Shown here: piece by piece, positions 1-7,636 of the stretch
How positions within the stretch are numbered: position 1 is the stretch's first letter
How the letters are laid out: every line of letters starts with the position of its first letter
Origin: Methylothermaceae bacteria B42
GTDB lineage: Bacteria > Pseudomonadota > Gammaproteobacteria > Methylococcales > Methylothermaceae
Direction of reading: 5' to 3'
DNA length: 64,000 nucleotides
NCBI GenBank assembly: GCA_001566965.1
Contig: LSNW01000032.1
Span: 62,001-126,000 of the forward strand
Program-made: the position numbers and the translations under genes
Notes under the pieces: generated by a model
Told to the model about the DNA's origin: nothing
Database searches by the model: none
What the model saw: only the letters and a program-made list of their open reading frames with translations

Positions 1-1694
1 AACATGGTGACAGGACCGGTCAACATGCCTTTCATGGGCTTATCAGTCAAGGATTGGGCGTACACGATCCATGCCACCGTCATGGCCTGGGGGCGTGTCA
101 CATCGCCATAAATAACCGGGGGCTTGACGCAACGAGAGCCGTAGGATTGGACCCAGCCATTTTCCGTAAAAGCGTAGCCGGACAATTGTTCGCCAAAATA
201 TTCCACCATGTCGTTGCGTTCCGGTTCACCGTGTACCAAAACATCCAGTTCATATTCCTCCTGTTTTTTCACCATGTAGGCGATTTGCTCCCGAAGAAAG
301 GCAAGATACTCCGGTTCCGGCAACTCCCCATTTTTAAATGCCCGCCGTTTGCTTCGGATTTCCTGGGTTTGAGGGAAAGAACCAATTGTCGTCGTCGGCA
401 GCAATGGCAGCCGTAGTTTTTGCCGTTGGGCCTGGCGGCGGATAGGGTAGGGACTGGTGCGCTTGTCATAGTTTTCAGGAATTTCCGAGATACGCTTGCG
501 TACTACGGGATTGGTGACCCGCTTGGAATGCCGGCGTGACTCAAGGGCGCTGCGGCATAGCCTTAATTTTTCAGCGGCGCTTTCGGTATCTTCGGACAAG
601 GCTTGCTTTAAGATGACGATTTCCTCCAATTTCTGGGCGGAAAACGCCAGCCAGCTTTTCAGTTCCGGATCCAGTTTGGTTTCTTCGGATAAGTCCACGG
701 GGGAATGCAGTAAAGAGCACGAAGGTGCCAGCCACAGATTTTCCCCTCGGCGTTGATATAAAGGCGTCAGTTTTTCCAGAATGTGATCCAGGTCGGCGCG
801 CCATATATTTCGGCCGTCAATGATGCCAGCGGACAGGACTTTGTGGGTGGGCAGCCAATCGTCCACCCGGCCTAATTCATCGGCGCCGCGCACGCCGTCC
901 ACATGCAGGCCGGCCACTGGCAGGTCACACGCCAGCTTGAGATTTTCTTCCAGTGGGCCGAAATAGACCGTCAGCAATAGATTCAGCCCGCGAATCTGAA
1001 GCTTGTTGTAAGCGTTTTCAAATGCGGTCTGCCATTCGGTGGGCAAATCCAGTGCCAGAATGGGTTCGTCAATTTGCACCCAACTGATCCCTTGTGCCAG
1101 TAATCTGGCCAGTATTTCGCCATAAACAGGAAGTAATTGCGGAAGCAGTTCCAGCTTGTTGAATTCCTTGCCCTGGCATTTTCCCAGCCAAAGCCAGGAC
1201 AAGGGGCCGAGGATGACGGGTTTGACGCCGGTTTTCAGGAATGACTGGGCCTGGGCCGTTTCCTGGAATAGCTTATCGGAGGAGAGCGCAAAGGTTTGAT
1301 TGGGCTTCAGTTCCGGGACAATGTAGTGATAATTGGTATCAAACCATTTGGTCATTTCACAGGCCGGTTGCGGATCACCGCTGGGGGCACGGCCTCGGGC
1401 CATGCGGAAATAGGTATCCAGGGACACATTGCCGCCGTTGTGCTGGAATCGCTCGGGAACACAGCCCAACAGGCAGCTTATATCCAGCACGTGGTCGTAC
1501 CAGGAGAAATCTCCCACGGGTATCCAGTCCAGTCCGGCTTGCTGTTGCAATTGCCAATGTCGTTGGCGTAGCTGCTGGCCGGTGTGTTCGAGTTCCTGGG
1601 CGTTAATTTTGCCTTGCCAATAGGCTTCAACGGCTTTTTTCATTTCCCGCTTCAGGCCGATGCGGGGAAATCCCAAATTGTGGGCGATGGTCAT
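1..1694 (-). CDS. metE: Cobalamin-independent methionine synthase (N-terminal part, runs off window)
   Basis: Transfers the methyl group of 5-methyltetrahydrofolate-triglutamate to homocysteine in the cytoplasm, the last step of methionine synthesis without B12. About 564 of the usual ~755 residues are present. The N-terminus reads MTIAHNLGFPRIGLKREMKK, and near the window edge the frame encodes TDKPMKGMLTGPVT, a conserved MetE block. The zinc-binding C-terminal half lies outside the window. The ATG at 1694 is preceded by AAGGAG. The gene diverges from metR, the classic arrangement in which MetR plus homocysteine activates metE. The frame is open from start to edge. Confidence 0.96.
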   Translation of the reverse strand, partial: MTIAHNLGFPRIGLKREMKKAVEAYWQGKINAQELEHTGQQLRQRHWQLQQQAGLDWIPVGDFSWYDHVLDISCLLGCVPERFQHNGGNVSLDTYFRMARGRAPSGDPQPACEMTKWFDTNYHYIVPELKPNQTFALSSDKLFQETAQAQSFLKTGVKPVILGPLSWLWLGKCQGKEFNKLELLPQLLPVYGEILARLLAQGISWVQIDEPILALDLPTEWQTAFENAYNKLQIRGLNLLLTVYFGPLEENLKLACDLPVAGLHVDGVRGADELGRVDDWLPTHKVLSAGIIDGRNIWRADLDHILEKLTPLYQRRGENLWLAPSCSLLHSPVDLSEETKLDPELKSWLAFSAQKLEEIVILKQALSEDTESAAEKLRLCRSALESRRHSKRVTNPVVRKRISEIPENYDKRTSPYPIRRQAQRQKLRLPLLPTTTIGSFPQTQEIRSKRRAFKNGELPEPEYLAFLREQIAYMVKKQEEYELDVLVHGEPERNDMVEYFGEQLSGYAFTENGWVQSYGSRCVKPPVIYGDVTRPQAMTVAWIVYAQSLTDKPMKGMLTGPVTM

Positions 1695-1800
1695 GGGAAT
1701 GAACTCCTTATTTGAAAAATTGACAGGGTGAAGTATGGCGGGGTAGGTTTATGAATTCAATTGATGAATATTCAACGATTCTTGAGATAAATTCATGAAT
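1695..1800. promoter_or_regulatory. metE-metR divergent promoter/operator region
   Basis: The ~100 bp between the two start codons is A+T-rich and has several TGAA/TTCA half-sites: TGAATTCA at 1752-1759, TGAATATTCA at 1765-1774, and ATTCATGAAT at 1791-1800, which overlaps the metR ATG. MetR sites in enterics are TGAA/TTCA palindromes with a spacer, so these are candidate MetR operators. The spacing is not the exact enteric consensus. No S-adenosylmethionine riboswitch fold is apparent. Confidence 0.5.
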
Positions 1801-2739
1801 ATAGAAATCAAGCATCTTCGAACTTTGAAGATGCTGCAACAAACCGGCAGTTTGGTGGGCGCGGCGCAGCGGCTTCATCTGACACAATCCGCCCTGTCCC
1901 ATCAACTCAAGGCGCTGGAGGATATTTGTGGCAGCGCCTTGTTTATACGCAAAAGCAGGCCCTTGGTTTTTACGCCCGCTGGTAAGCGATTATTGGCCCT
2001 GGCGGATCTGGTATTACCCGCACTGCAAGCAGCTGAACGGGATCTCTCCCGATTGAACGGAGGGCAAAGCGGGCGGCTGTTTATTGTAATTGAGTGCCAC
2101 AGTTGTTTTGAGTGGCTGCTCCCGGCCATGGATGTTTACCGGGAAGCCTGGCCGGAAGTGGAAATGGATCTCACTTTGGGGTTTAGTTTTGAGCCGATTC
2201 CGGCACTGCTGCGGGGAGATGTGGATTTTGTCGTCAGCTCCGACCCTGTTTCTATTCCTGGCGTGGCCTATGAACCGTTGTTTGCTTTCCAGGTAATGCT
2301 GGCGTTGGCCAAGAATCATCCCTTGCTGGAGAAATCCGTCATTGTCCCTTCAGATCTGCAGGATCAAACCTTGATTACCTATCCGGTGGAACGGGAGCGT
2401 CTCGATATCTTCAAAAACTTTCTCGATCCTGCTGGCATCAATCCCGCTGGCCACAGAACCTGCGAATTGACCGCGATGATGCTGCAACTGGTGGCCAGCC
2501 GCCGCGGTGTATGCGCCTTGCCCAACTGGGCTCTGGCGGAATACCTGGTCCGGGATTATGTGGCGACGCGGCCGCTGGGGCCACAGCCAATGTGGGGCAC
2601 GCTATATGCCGCCATCCGGCAAGACGAGCGCGATCTCAGTTACATGAAAGAGTTTCTGGAAACCGCGCGGGAGGTATCTTTCAAAAATCTCAAAGGAATC
2701 CGCGTTGCTCCTGGAGAGATTGGGAATGAACTCAATTGA
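1795..2739 (+). CDS. metR: LysR-type transcriptional regulator MetR
   Basis: Likely activator of metE and other methionine genes, with homocysteine as co-inducer. The 314-residue length is typical of the LysR family. An N-terminal winged helix-turn-helix (about residues 1-60, including QSALSHQLKALE) is followed by a periplasmic-binding-protein-like effector domain beginning near GRLFIVIECHSCFEWLLPAM, a MetR hallmark. The gene diverges from metE. The ATG lies inside a palindrome (1791-1800), consistent with autoregulation. The ribosome-binding site is weak. The identification rests on family likeness plus the metE neighbour. Confidence 0.92.
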   Translation: MNIEIKHLRTLKMLQQTGSLVGAAQRLHLTQSALSHQLKALEDICGSALFIRKSRPLVFTPAGKRLLALADLVLPALQAAERDLSRLNGGQSGRLFIVIECHSCFEWLLPAMDVYREAWPEVEMDLTLGFSFEPIPALLRGDVDFVVSSDPVSIPGVAYEPLFAFQVMLALAKNHPLLEKSVIVPSDLQDQTLITYPVERERLDIFKNFLDPAGINPAGHRTCELTAMMLQLVASRRGVCALPNWALAEYLVRDYVATRPLGPQPMWGTLYAAIRQDERDLSYMKEFLETAREVSFKNLKGIRVAPGEIGNELN

Positions 2740-2841
2740 TAATCAAAGACTGTTTGATAAGCATCGCTTGAATCTAGCTTGTGATAACATTTACACCCAT
2801 CAAAATTGTGTTTTCCCCTTATTTCATAAAGGTATGTGCAT

Positions 2842-3189
2842 GTGACAACTGCTCAAGACTTGCTCCAGTACGTCCTAGATGCCCTGGATGAATTGAAAGC
2901 CCAGGACCTTACCGTGATTGATGTCCGTAATAAAACCAGCGTGACTGACTACATGGTCATTGCTTCCGGGACGTCTGACCGCCATGTCCATAGTTTGGCC
3001 AAAAACGTGGTGGAAAAACTCGCCGAGCGAAAAATCAAGCCCTTGGGCGTTGAAGGGGAGCACGCCCGGGATTGGGTGCTGGTGGATTTAGGGGATGTGG
3101 TGGTGCATGTGATGTTGCCCCAGACTCGGGAGCATTATCAGCTAGAGAAATTGTGGCAAGTGGATTTTGCCGAAGAAGCCAGTGGTTAA
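2842..3189 (+). CDS. rsfS: Ribosomal silencing factor RsfS
   Basis: Binds L14 on the 50S subunit and blocks subunit joining in starvation. About 115 residues of the RsfS/Iojap family. Motifs include [19 protein letters not shown], the [18 protein letters not shown] block and the [10 protein letters not shown] end. I place the start at the GTG at 2842, about nine bases after AAAGG. A GTG at 2836 is also in frame but too close to that site. In many relatives the gene follows nadD and precedes rlmH; neither is here. A family A palindrome begins just downstream and could end its transcript. Confidence 0.93.
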   Translation: MTTAQDLLQYVLDALDELKAQDLTVIDVRNKTSVTDYMVIASGTSDRHVHSLAKNVVEKLAERKIKPLGVEGEHARDWVLVDLGDVVVHVMLPQTREHYQLEKLWQVDFAEEASG

Positions 3190-3196
3190 TAAAAAA

Positions 3197-3362
3197 ACTT
3201 GCCTATGAATTTATGCAGCCAAGGTGCTGGGGTATTTCTTCCGTGGGACGTCGTAAACTCTTCCCTGAGGACTTGATGGCGGCCATCCAGGCCGCCAACA
3301 CCCACGGAAGAAATACCCCAGCACCTCTAGAATCTTAAACTGCTAAATCTTTATAGGCATGA
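3197..3362. repeat. Family A palindromic element, copy 1
   Basis: A ~165-bp element with outer ends ACTTGCCTAT (3197-3206) and CTTTATAGGCATGA (3349-3362). Inside are near-perfect 26-bp inverted arms at 3222-3247 and 3301-3326, enclosing a core with ACGTCGTAAACTC followed by the hairpin GGCGGCCATCCAGGCCGCC. It sits between ATAAAAAAACTT on the left and ATAAAAAAAGCTT on the right, a possible target duplication, although that sequence is simple. Copy 2 (40035-40201) has the same ends and arms but an inverted core. It may also act as a bidirectional transcription stop between rsfS and soxZ. Confidence 0.85.
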
Positions 3363-3429
3363 TAAAAAAAGCTTAAAGATTCATTCGTGAATTCTCATCG
3401 TATAAGAAACGAAAACAGCAACCTCTGGG

Positions 3430-3723
3430 CTAGGGCAGCCGGATAACCAACTGGCCTTTTTTGTCCGAGGTGTCCAACCAGGTAATTTCCAGGCGGTCGC
3501 CGGGACTGCTTTCCTTAATCTTAAAAGTGAAGAATGGATCAGGCGCCAGCCCGGGTTCTAATTGTCCCTCGAAAATCAGCTCTCCATTCAAAACCAGGTT
3601 GAGCCTTTGAATATACGCCTTGGGCCACGGTGCTTGCGTATCGAGTTCGGCTGAAGCGGACATCAATAAACGTACTTCGACGCTGCCATCGGCAAAGCGT
3701 TTACTTCGATGCTCCACCTGCAT
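3430..3723 (-). CDS. SoxZ-like sulfur-carrier complex subunit
   Basis: A 97-residue protein resembling SoxZ, the immunoglobulin-fold partner that forms the SoxYZ carrier. The C-terminal half carries the family pattern PFFTFKIKE followed by GDRLEITWLD. No signal peptide is seen, as expected for SoxZ, which is usually co-exported with SoxY. The ATG at 3723 overlaps the soxY-like stop (TGATG), so translation is coupled. It is the last gene of thiD-thiE-soxY-soxZ. No other sox gene (A, B, C, D, X) is present, so a role in full thiosulfate oxidation is unproven. Confidence 0.75.
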   Translation of the reverse strand: MQVEHRSKRFADGSVEVRLLMSASAELDTQAPWPKAYIQRLNLVLNGELIFEGQLEPGLAPDPFFTFKIKESSPGDRLEITWLDTSDKKGQLVIRLP

Positions 3724-4148
3724 CAATCGCAACCTTTTGTCACGCTGATTTTTGCCTCCTGACGGTAATAGCGGCCGTTGGCCCGGACGATAGCAATGAT
3801 AGTGCTGTCCATGAGTACCCTAACACGGGTACGGAAATAGGGGGCCATGATTTTGGGGTTCAGATTGATTCGGGCGACCAAGGGGTTGGGGTTGTTATCT
3901 ACCAATACTGCCATAAAGTCCGTTTGTTTCAATTGGCAATCTATTTTTATGGGCACCGCCATCCGGCTTTCCGCGGTAGTGGGGGCGATTAAGCCAACCC
4001 CTAGGTGAGAGATGGGTTTTTGACCGTGTAATAGTTGTTGCAAAGTTTGTTCCAACGCAGATGTGGCGCTGATTGCTTTTGGGAGCCATAAACCGCCTGC
4101 CAACCACAAGTTATATTGCACAAACTTTCGCCGTGAAAACCCTGTCAT
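3723..4148 (-). CDS. SoxY-like protein with twin-arginine leader and shortened carrier tail
   Basis: A 141-residue protein. It has an SRRKF twin-arginine-like leader and a hydrophobic stretch (residues ~1-28), then a SoxY-type fold with VDNNPNPLVARINL and APYFRTRVRVL. SoxY proteins normally end in GGCGG, whose Cys carries the sulfur substrate. Here the chain ends KGCD: one Cys remains at position 140 but the flexible glycine arm is missing. Its ATG overlaps the thiE stop (ATGA). Family membership is inferred from pattern and from the SoxZ-like partner. Carrier activity is uncertain because of the altered tail. Confidence 0.7.
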   Translation of the reverse strand: MTGFSRRKFVQYNLWLAGGLWLPKAISATSALEQTLQQLLHGQKPISHLGVGLIAPTTAESRMAVPIKIDCQLKQTDFMAVLVDNNPNPLVARINLNPKIMAPYFRTRVRVLMDSTIIAIVRANGRYYRQEAKISVTKGCD

Positions 4149-4774
4149 CGGTTTCCCTCAAACAAAGCGTTATAGTTCATTGCCGCTAATTTTGGATTTG
4201 GTTGGCCGAAAATGCCGTTTATCACCGCCAAAAGGTCAGTGCCGGCTTGAAGCAAAGCTTTGCCATTGGTTGGGGTGATGCCGCCAATGGCGACTACCGG
4301 GCATTGAACTTTCTGTTTTGCCTGCTGCAATATTTCTTTGGAAACGCGAGGGGCCTGCGGTTTCGTGGAAGAGGGAAAAAAAGCGCCAAAAGCCACGTAT
4401 GTTGCATGATTTTCACACGCAGTAATCGCTCTTTGCAGATCTCCGTAACAGGAAATGCCAATGATGGCTTCCGGGCCTAGATACTGGCGGCCTGCTTGAA
4501 TGGAAAGGTCTTCCTTCCCCAGGTGCACCCCGTCCGCGCCTATGCGTAGGGCCAAATCCAGATCATCATTGATAATTAACGGCACACCGTAAGCGTGACA
4601 CAATTGCAATAATTCCTGGGCTTGGGAGTCGGATGCCCGGCGCTGCTTATCGCGCAATTGCAATACCCGAATGCCGCCTTGCAAGACCAGTTCCACCTGC
4701 TTGATAAGCTGGTCGAAACCCTCAAATGGCGGGGTGATGGCATAGGTTCCGGAAGCAGGGAAGGGTAAAGCCAT
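4145..4774 (-). CDS. thiE: Thiamin-phosphate synthase ThiE
   Basis: Joins hydroxymethylpyrimidine pyrophosphate to thiazole phosphate to give thiamin phosphate. At 209 residues it is a normal TIM-barrel ThiE. Motifs include LQLRDK (pyrophosphate binding), LIINDDLDLALRIGADGVHLG, GISCY, FGAFFPSSTKP and VVAIGGITP. The frame stays open upstream inside thiD, but ATG 4774 overlaps the thiD stop (TAATG), the natural coupled start. It sits between thiD and the SoxY-like gene. No TPP riboswitch leader could fit ahead of the operon, because thiD starts on top of the rubredoxin start. Confidence 0.94.
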   Translation of the reverse strand: MALPFPASGTYAITPPFEGFDQLIKQVELVLQGGIRVLQLRDKQRRASDSQAQELLQLCHAYGVPLIINDDLDLALRIGADGVHLGKEDLSIQAGRQYLGPEAIIGISCYGDLQRAITACENHATYVAFGAFFPSSTKPQAPRVSKEILQQAKQKVQCPVVAIGGITPTNGKALLQAGTDLLAVINGIFGQPNPKLAAMNYNALFEGNR

Positions 4775-5547
4775 TATAATCCGCGCCTGGGGAATAGTTG
4801 GCCGTGGCCTGGGCGAAAGGAATGGCGTAATGTCTCCCAAGTATATTGTTGGGCTTGTTCGACCGCTTGTTGCAGTTTCATCCCTCGGGCTAGCAGGGCA
4901 GCGATGGCTGAAGCCAAGGTACAGCCGGAACCATGGGCGCCTTCCGGTAAGCGCTCCCAAGTGTAGGTTTGGCAATTTTCCTCGTCATAAAAAATATTCT
5001 CCACTTGGAGTGTCTCTTCATCGCCACTGGTGATGAGAATCGATTGGCACCCTTTTGTTAAAAGGGTTTGGGCGCACTGTTCTATTTGGTCACTATTCAC
5101 TAACCTGCGGGCTTCTTGAAGATTAGGGGTCAAAATGGTTGTCAGAGGCAAGAGATGGTTGATCAGCGTTTCAAGTAATTTATCATTCGCCAAATTGGTT
5201 CCGCCACCGGCTTTCAGTACAGGATCCAGTACAATGGGAACTTCCGGCAGGGAAGAAAGCCTATCAGCAATCACTGAAGCAATTTCGGCAGAGCCAAGCA
5301 TGCCGATTTTAATTGCCTGGAAAGAAATATCTGCCAGCAAAGTATCCAGCTGGCATTGAAAATGCTCGGGCCGTTGAGGAAAAACTTGCGCCACATTTTT
5401 GCTATCTTGTGCAGTCAAGGCGGTAATCACGCTGCAAGGATGGCATCGGTGGTGAACGATTGTTTCAATATCGGCCTGAATGCCAGCGCCACCAGTAGGG
5501 TCGTGGCCTGAGATAGTTAAGACGCAAGGGGGAGACGACTTATTCAT
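4774..5547 (-). CDS. thiD: Hydroxymethylpyrimidine kinase/phosphomethylpyrimidine kinase ThiD
   Basis: Phosphorylates HMP and HMP-phosphate to supply the pyrimidine half of thiamin. A 257-residue ribokinase-fold protein with SGHDPTGGAGIQAD near the N-terminus, VLDPVLKAGGGT, LTPNLQEAR and the catalytic/ATP motif HGSGCTLASAIAA. First gene of the thiD-thiE-soxYZ-like operon. Its ATG (5547-5545) shares two bases of a CATG with the rubredoxin ATG on the other strand. No clear Shine-Dalgarno site precedes it. A later start would remove the conserved VLTISGHDP segment, so this start is well supported. Confidence 0.95.
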   Translation of the reverse strand: MNKSSPPCVLTISGHDPTGGAGIQADIETIVHHRCHPCSVITALTAQDSKNVAQVFPQRPEHFQCQLDTLLADISFQAIKIGMLGSAEIASVIADRLSSLPEVPIVLDPVLKAGGGTNLANDKLLETLINHLLPLTTILTPNLQEARRLVNSDQIEQCAQTLLTKGCQSILITSGDEETLQVENIFYDEENCQTYTWERLPEGAHGSGCTLASAIAALLARGMKLQQAVEQAQQYTWETLRHSFRPGHGQLFPRRGL

Positions 5548-5761
5548 GGCAACAAAACTTTGGACAGCACATTTGTGTGTACTTTGCGGTTTTTTGTACG
5601 AAGAGGAACCACCTGGCGTTTTTGCTAAAGTTTCAGAAAATCAACCACGGTGGGAAGAGCTTCCCGATAGTTGGCGTTGTCCAGATTGCGGTGCACGAAA
5701 AAGTTTTTTTGAGAAGATAGAAATCAACTTGCCTACAGAAGAGAGTCAAATTAGTCTGTAA
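5546..5761 (+). CDS. Rubredoxin
   Basis: A 71-residue single-iron electron carrier. Two iron-binding knuckles are visible: CVLCGFLY near residue 11 and SWRCPDCGARKSFF near residue 47, with ELPDSWRCPDC typical of rubredoxins. The region between them is an ordinary rubredoxin-like loop, and a short acidic tail follows. The ATG at 5546 has AGGGGGAG about 12 bases upstream, which lies inside thiD on the other strand. The partner reductase or oxygenase is not in the window. Confidence 0.9.
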   Translation: MATKLWTAHLCVLCGFLYEEEPPGVFAKVSENQPRWEELPDSWRCPDCGARKSFFEKIEINLPTEESQISL

Positions 5762-5868
5762 TTTCACCGGGTTTAATAGAGGCGGAAAAAAATTGTAAAG
5801 TGCAGCGTTCCGACCATTGATTTCTACTAAACTTGAGTCATATCATTCAAAGCTGCTCTTTCCCCAGT

Positions 5869-6345
5869 ATGAAGTCCGGCAAAAAAAATTATAACACCCT
5901 CATCAGCCACATCCGCGGTTTCTGTGACATCATCAGGGGAATTGAAGCCCATCCCAGCGGTAACTTAAAGCCGGATTTGTTCAGGATTCTGTCGTTGATT
6001 TCCGAAGAAATGATGTCTCTGAAAGTTGCAAAGGACAGCCATTTCGTTGCCCTCCCGGATTTGGATTATCGCTATGAAATGTTCTGCCGCCTGCTCGAAG
6101 TTTTAGCACCCCGGATTAACAACGCCGATGCTGAAAAGCGGGAAACTTTGGTGAGCAACTTGGCGGATGATCTAACTGATTTATATTTCGAACTGAAACG
6201 GGGTCTTGATCTTCTTGCTCTGGATCCCGCGCACCCGCTTTCCGCTTTGTCCTTGTGGCGCACAGGATACGAACTCCACTGGAAGGAGCATTTAGAAAGT
6301 GCACTGGTGCTGTTGAATCAATATTCTTATGGCCATTTGAATTAA
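5869..6345 (+). CDS. DUF5063-like protein of unknown function
   Basis: About 158 residues, soluble, no signal peptide. The C-terminal half carries SNLADDLTDLYFELKRGL, then a Trp-rich segment ending ELHWKEHLESALVLL. This matches my memory of DUF5063, which has SLADDLADIYRDLKRGL and ESHWGEHL. Function is unknown. A TTG at 5833 would add 12 residues; I prefer the ATG at 5869, although neither has a strong ribosome-binding site. It stands alone between the rubredoxin and the convergent sucB. Confidence 0.7.
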   Translation: MKSGKKNYNTLISHIRGFCDIIRGIEAHPSGNLKPDLFRILSLISEEMMSLKVAKDSHFVALPDLDYRYEMFCRLLEVLAPRINNADAEKRETLVSNLADDLTDLYFELKRGLDLLALDPAHPLSALSLWRTGYELHWKEHLESALVLLNQYSYGHLN

Positions 6346-6424
6346 ATTTATTGCATAGAGCAATGCTCGAATTTAACTCTCTTCCATTATTAGAAATGAC
6401 AAGAGTAGGAGAAGAGGGTTTAGG

Positions 6425-7636
6425 TTAAACCCCTAAAAACAGCCGCTCCGGTGCTTCCAGAATTTCCTTGATGGTGCGCAAAAACAGGACGGCTTCGCGC
6501 CCGTCGATGATGCGGTGGTCGTAGGTTAGGGCCAGATACATCATTGGCCGGATGGCGATTTCGCCATTTTCCACGACTGGCCTTTCTTTGATGGCGTGCA
6601 TGCCCAGGATAGCGCTTTGGGGTGGGTTGAGCAGTGGCGTGGAGAGCATGGAACCGAAAATGCCGCCATTGGTGATGGTGAAAGTTCCGCCTTCCAGTTC
6701 CTCGAAAGAGAGCGTGCCTTCGCGGGCTTTGTTGGCGAATTCAACGATTTTTTGTTCAATGGTGGCAAAATCCATTTGATCGGCGTCCCGCAAGATAGGG
6801 ACAATCAATCCCCGCTCCGTTGAAACCGCGATGCCAATATCAAAATAACCATGATAGATAATGTCCTTGCCGTCAATGCTGGCATTGACAATCGGGAATC
6901 GTTTTAAGGCTTCCACCGAGGCTTTGACAAAAAAACTCATAAATCCGAGTTTAATCCCGAATTGTTTTTCAAATGCCTGCTTGTAGTGTTGCCGTAGCGC
7001 CATGACTTGGGAGAGGTCCACCTCGTTGAATGTGGTGAGCATGGCGGTATTGCGCTGCGCTTCCAATAGCCGCTCTGCAATGCGGGCGCGGATACGGGTC
7101 ATGGGAACGCGTTTTTCCGGGCGCTGGCCTACGGGTGTGGGAGCAGGGGGCGGGGTCTCAGCTTCGGTGATGGGCGGCGCGGTGGTTTTTTTGGCTTGTT
7201 CGGCTTTCTGACGGGCTAGATATTCGAGCACGTCGGCTTTGGTAATGCGGCCATCTTTGCCGGTGCCGGGAATTTGGCTGGGATCGAGATTGTATTCTGC
7301 AATGAGCCTTCTTACCGCGGGGCTCAAAGGCGGGGCGGTTTCCACCTTTTCCAGGGGAGCGGCAGGTTGAGCCGGTTTTTGGGGTTCCGTGGATGGCTGG
7401 GCAGAGGACAGGGTGGCCAATAATTCGCCGCTGGTAACGGTGTCGCCTTCGGGATGGTGGACTTTTTCCAATATCCCATCTTCCGGCGCTGGAATCTCCA
7501 AGACTACTTTGTCAGTTTCCAGATCGACCAATTTTTCATCTTTCTTGACCGGTTCGCCCGGTTGTTTGTGCCAGGCAGCGACGGTGGCGTCTGCTACTGA
7601 TTCTGGAAGCGAAGGAACCCGGATTTCTGTGCTCAT
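6425..7636 (-). CDS. sucB: 2-Oxoglutarate dehydrogenase E2, dihydrolipoyl succinyltransferase
   Basis: Transfers the succinyl group from E1-bound intermediate through lipoate to CoA and forms the core of the complex. 403 residues in the order: one lipoyl domain (1-75, lipoyl Lys at residue 43 in DLETDKVV), an Ala/Pro linker, a peripheral-subunit-binding domain ([20 protein letters not shown]), a second linker, and the catalytic domain ending with the active-site His in [11 protein letters not shown]. The ATG follows the sucA TAA with no gap. The E3 gene lpd is not adjacent. Confidence 0.97.
   Translation of the reverse strand: MSTEIRVPSLPESVADATVAAWHKQPGEPVKKDEKLVDLETDKVVLEIPAPEDGILEKVHHPEGDTVTSGELLATLSSAQPSTEPQKPAQPAAPLEKVETAPPLSPAVRRLIAEYNLDPSQIPGTGKDGRITKADVLEYLARQKAEQAKKTTAPPITEAETPPPAPTPVGQRPEKRVPMTRIRARIAERLLEAQRNTAMLTTFNEVDLSQVMALRQHYKQAFEKQFGIKLGFMSFFVKASVEALKRFPIVNASIDGKDIIYHGYFDIGIAVSTERGLIVPILRDADQMDFATIEQKIVEFANKAREGTLSFEELEGGTFTITNGGIFGSMLSTPLLNPPQSAILGMHAIKERPVVENGEIAIRPMMYLALTYDHRIIDGREAVLFLRTIKEILEAPERLFLGV

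Noticed and set aside
1695-1794. Possible SAM riboswitch before metE
   Set aside because: Too short and no matching stems; MetR control is sufficient.
3222-3326. CRISPR-like repeat
   Set aside because: The palindromes are single copies at dispersed sites, not regular arrays with spacers.
5548-5760. Possible TPP riboswitch upstream of thiD
   Set aside because: The region is rubredoxin coding sequence and shows no THI-box sequence (CTGAGA/ACCTGA type) in the right order.
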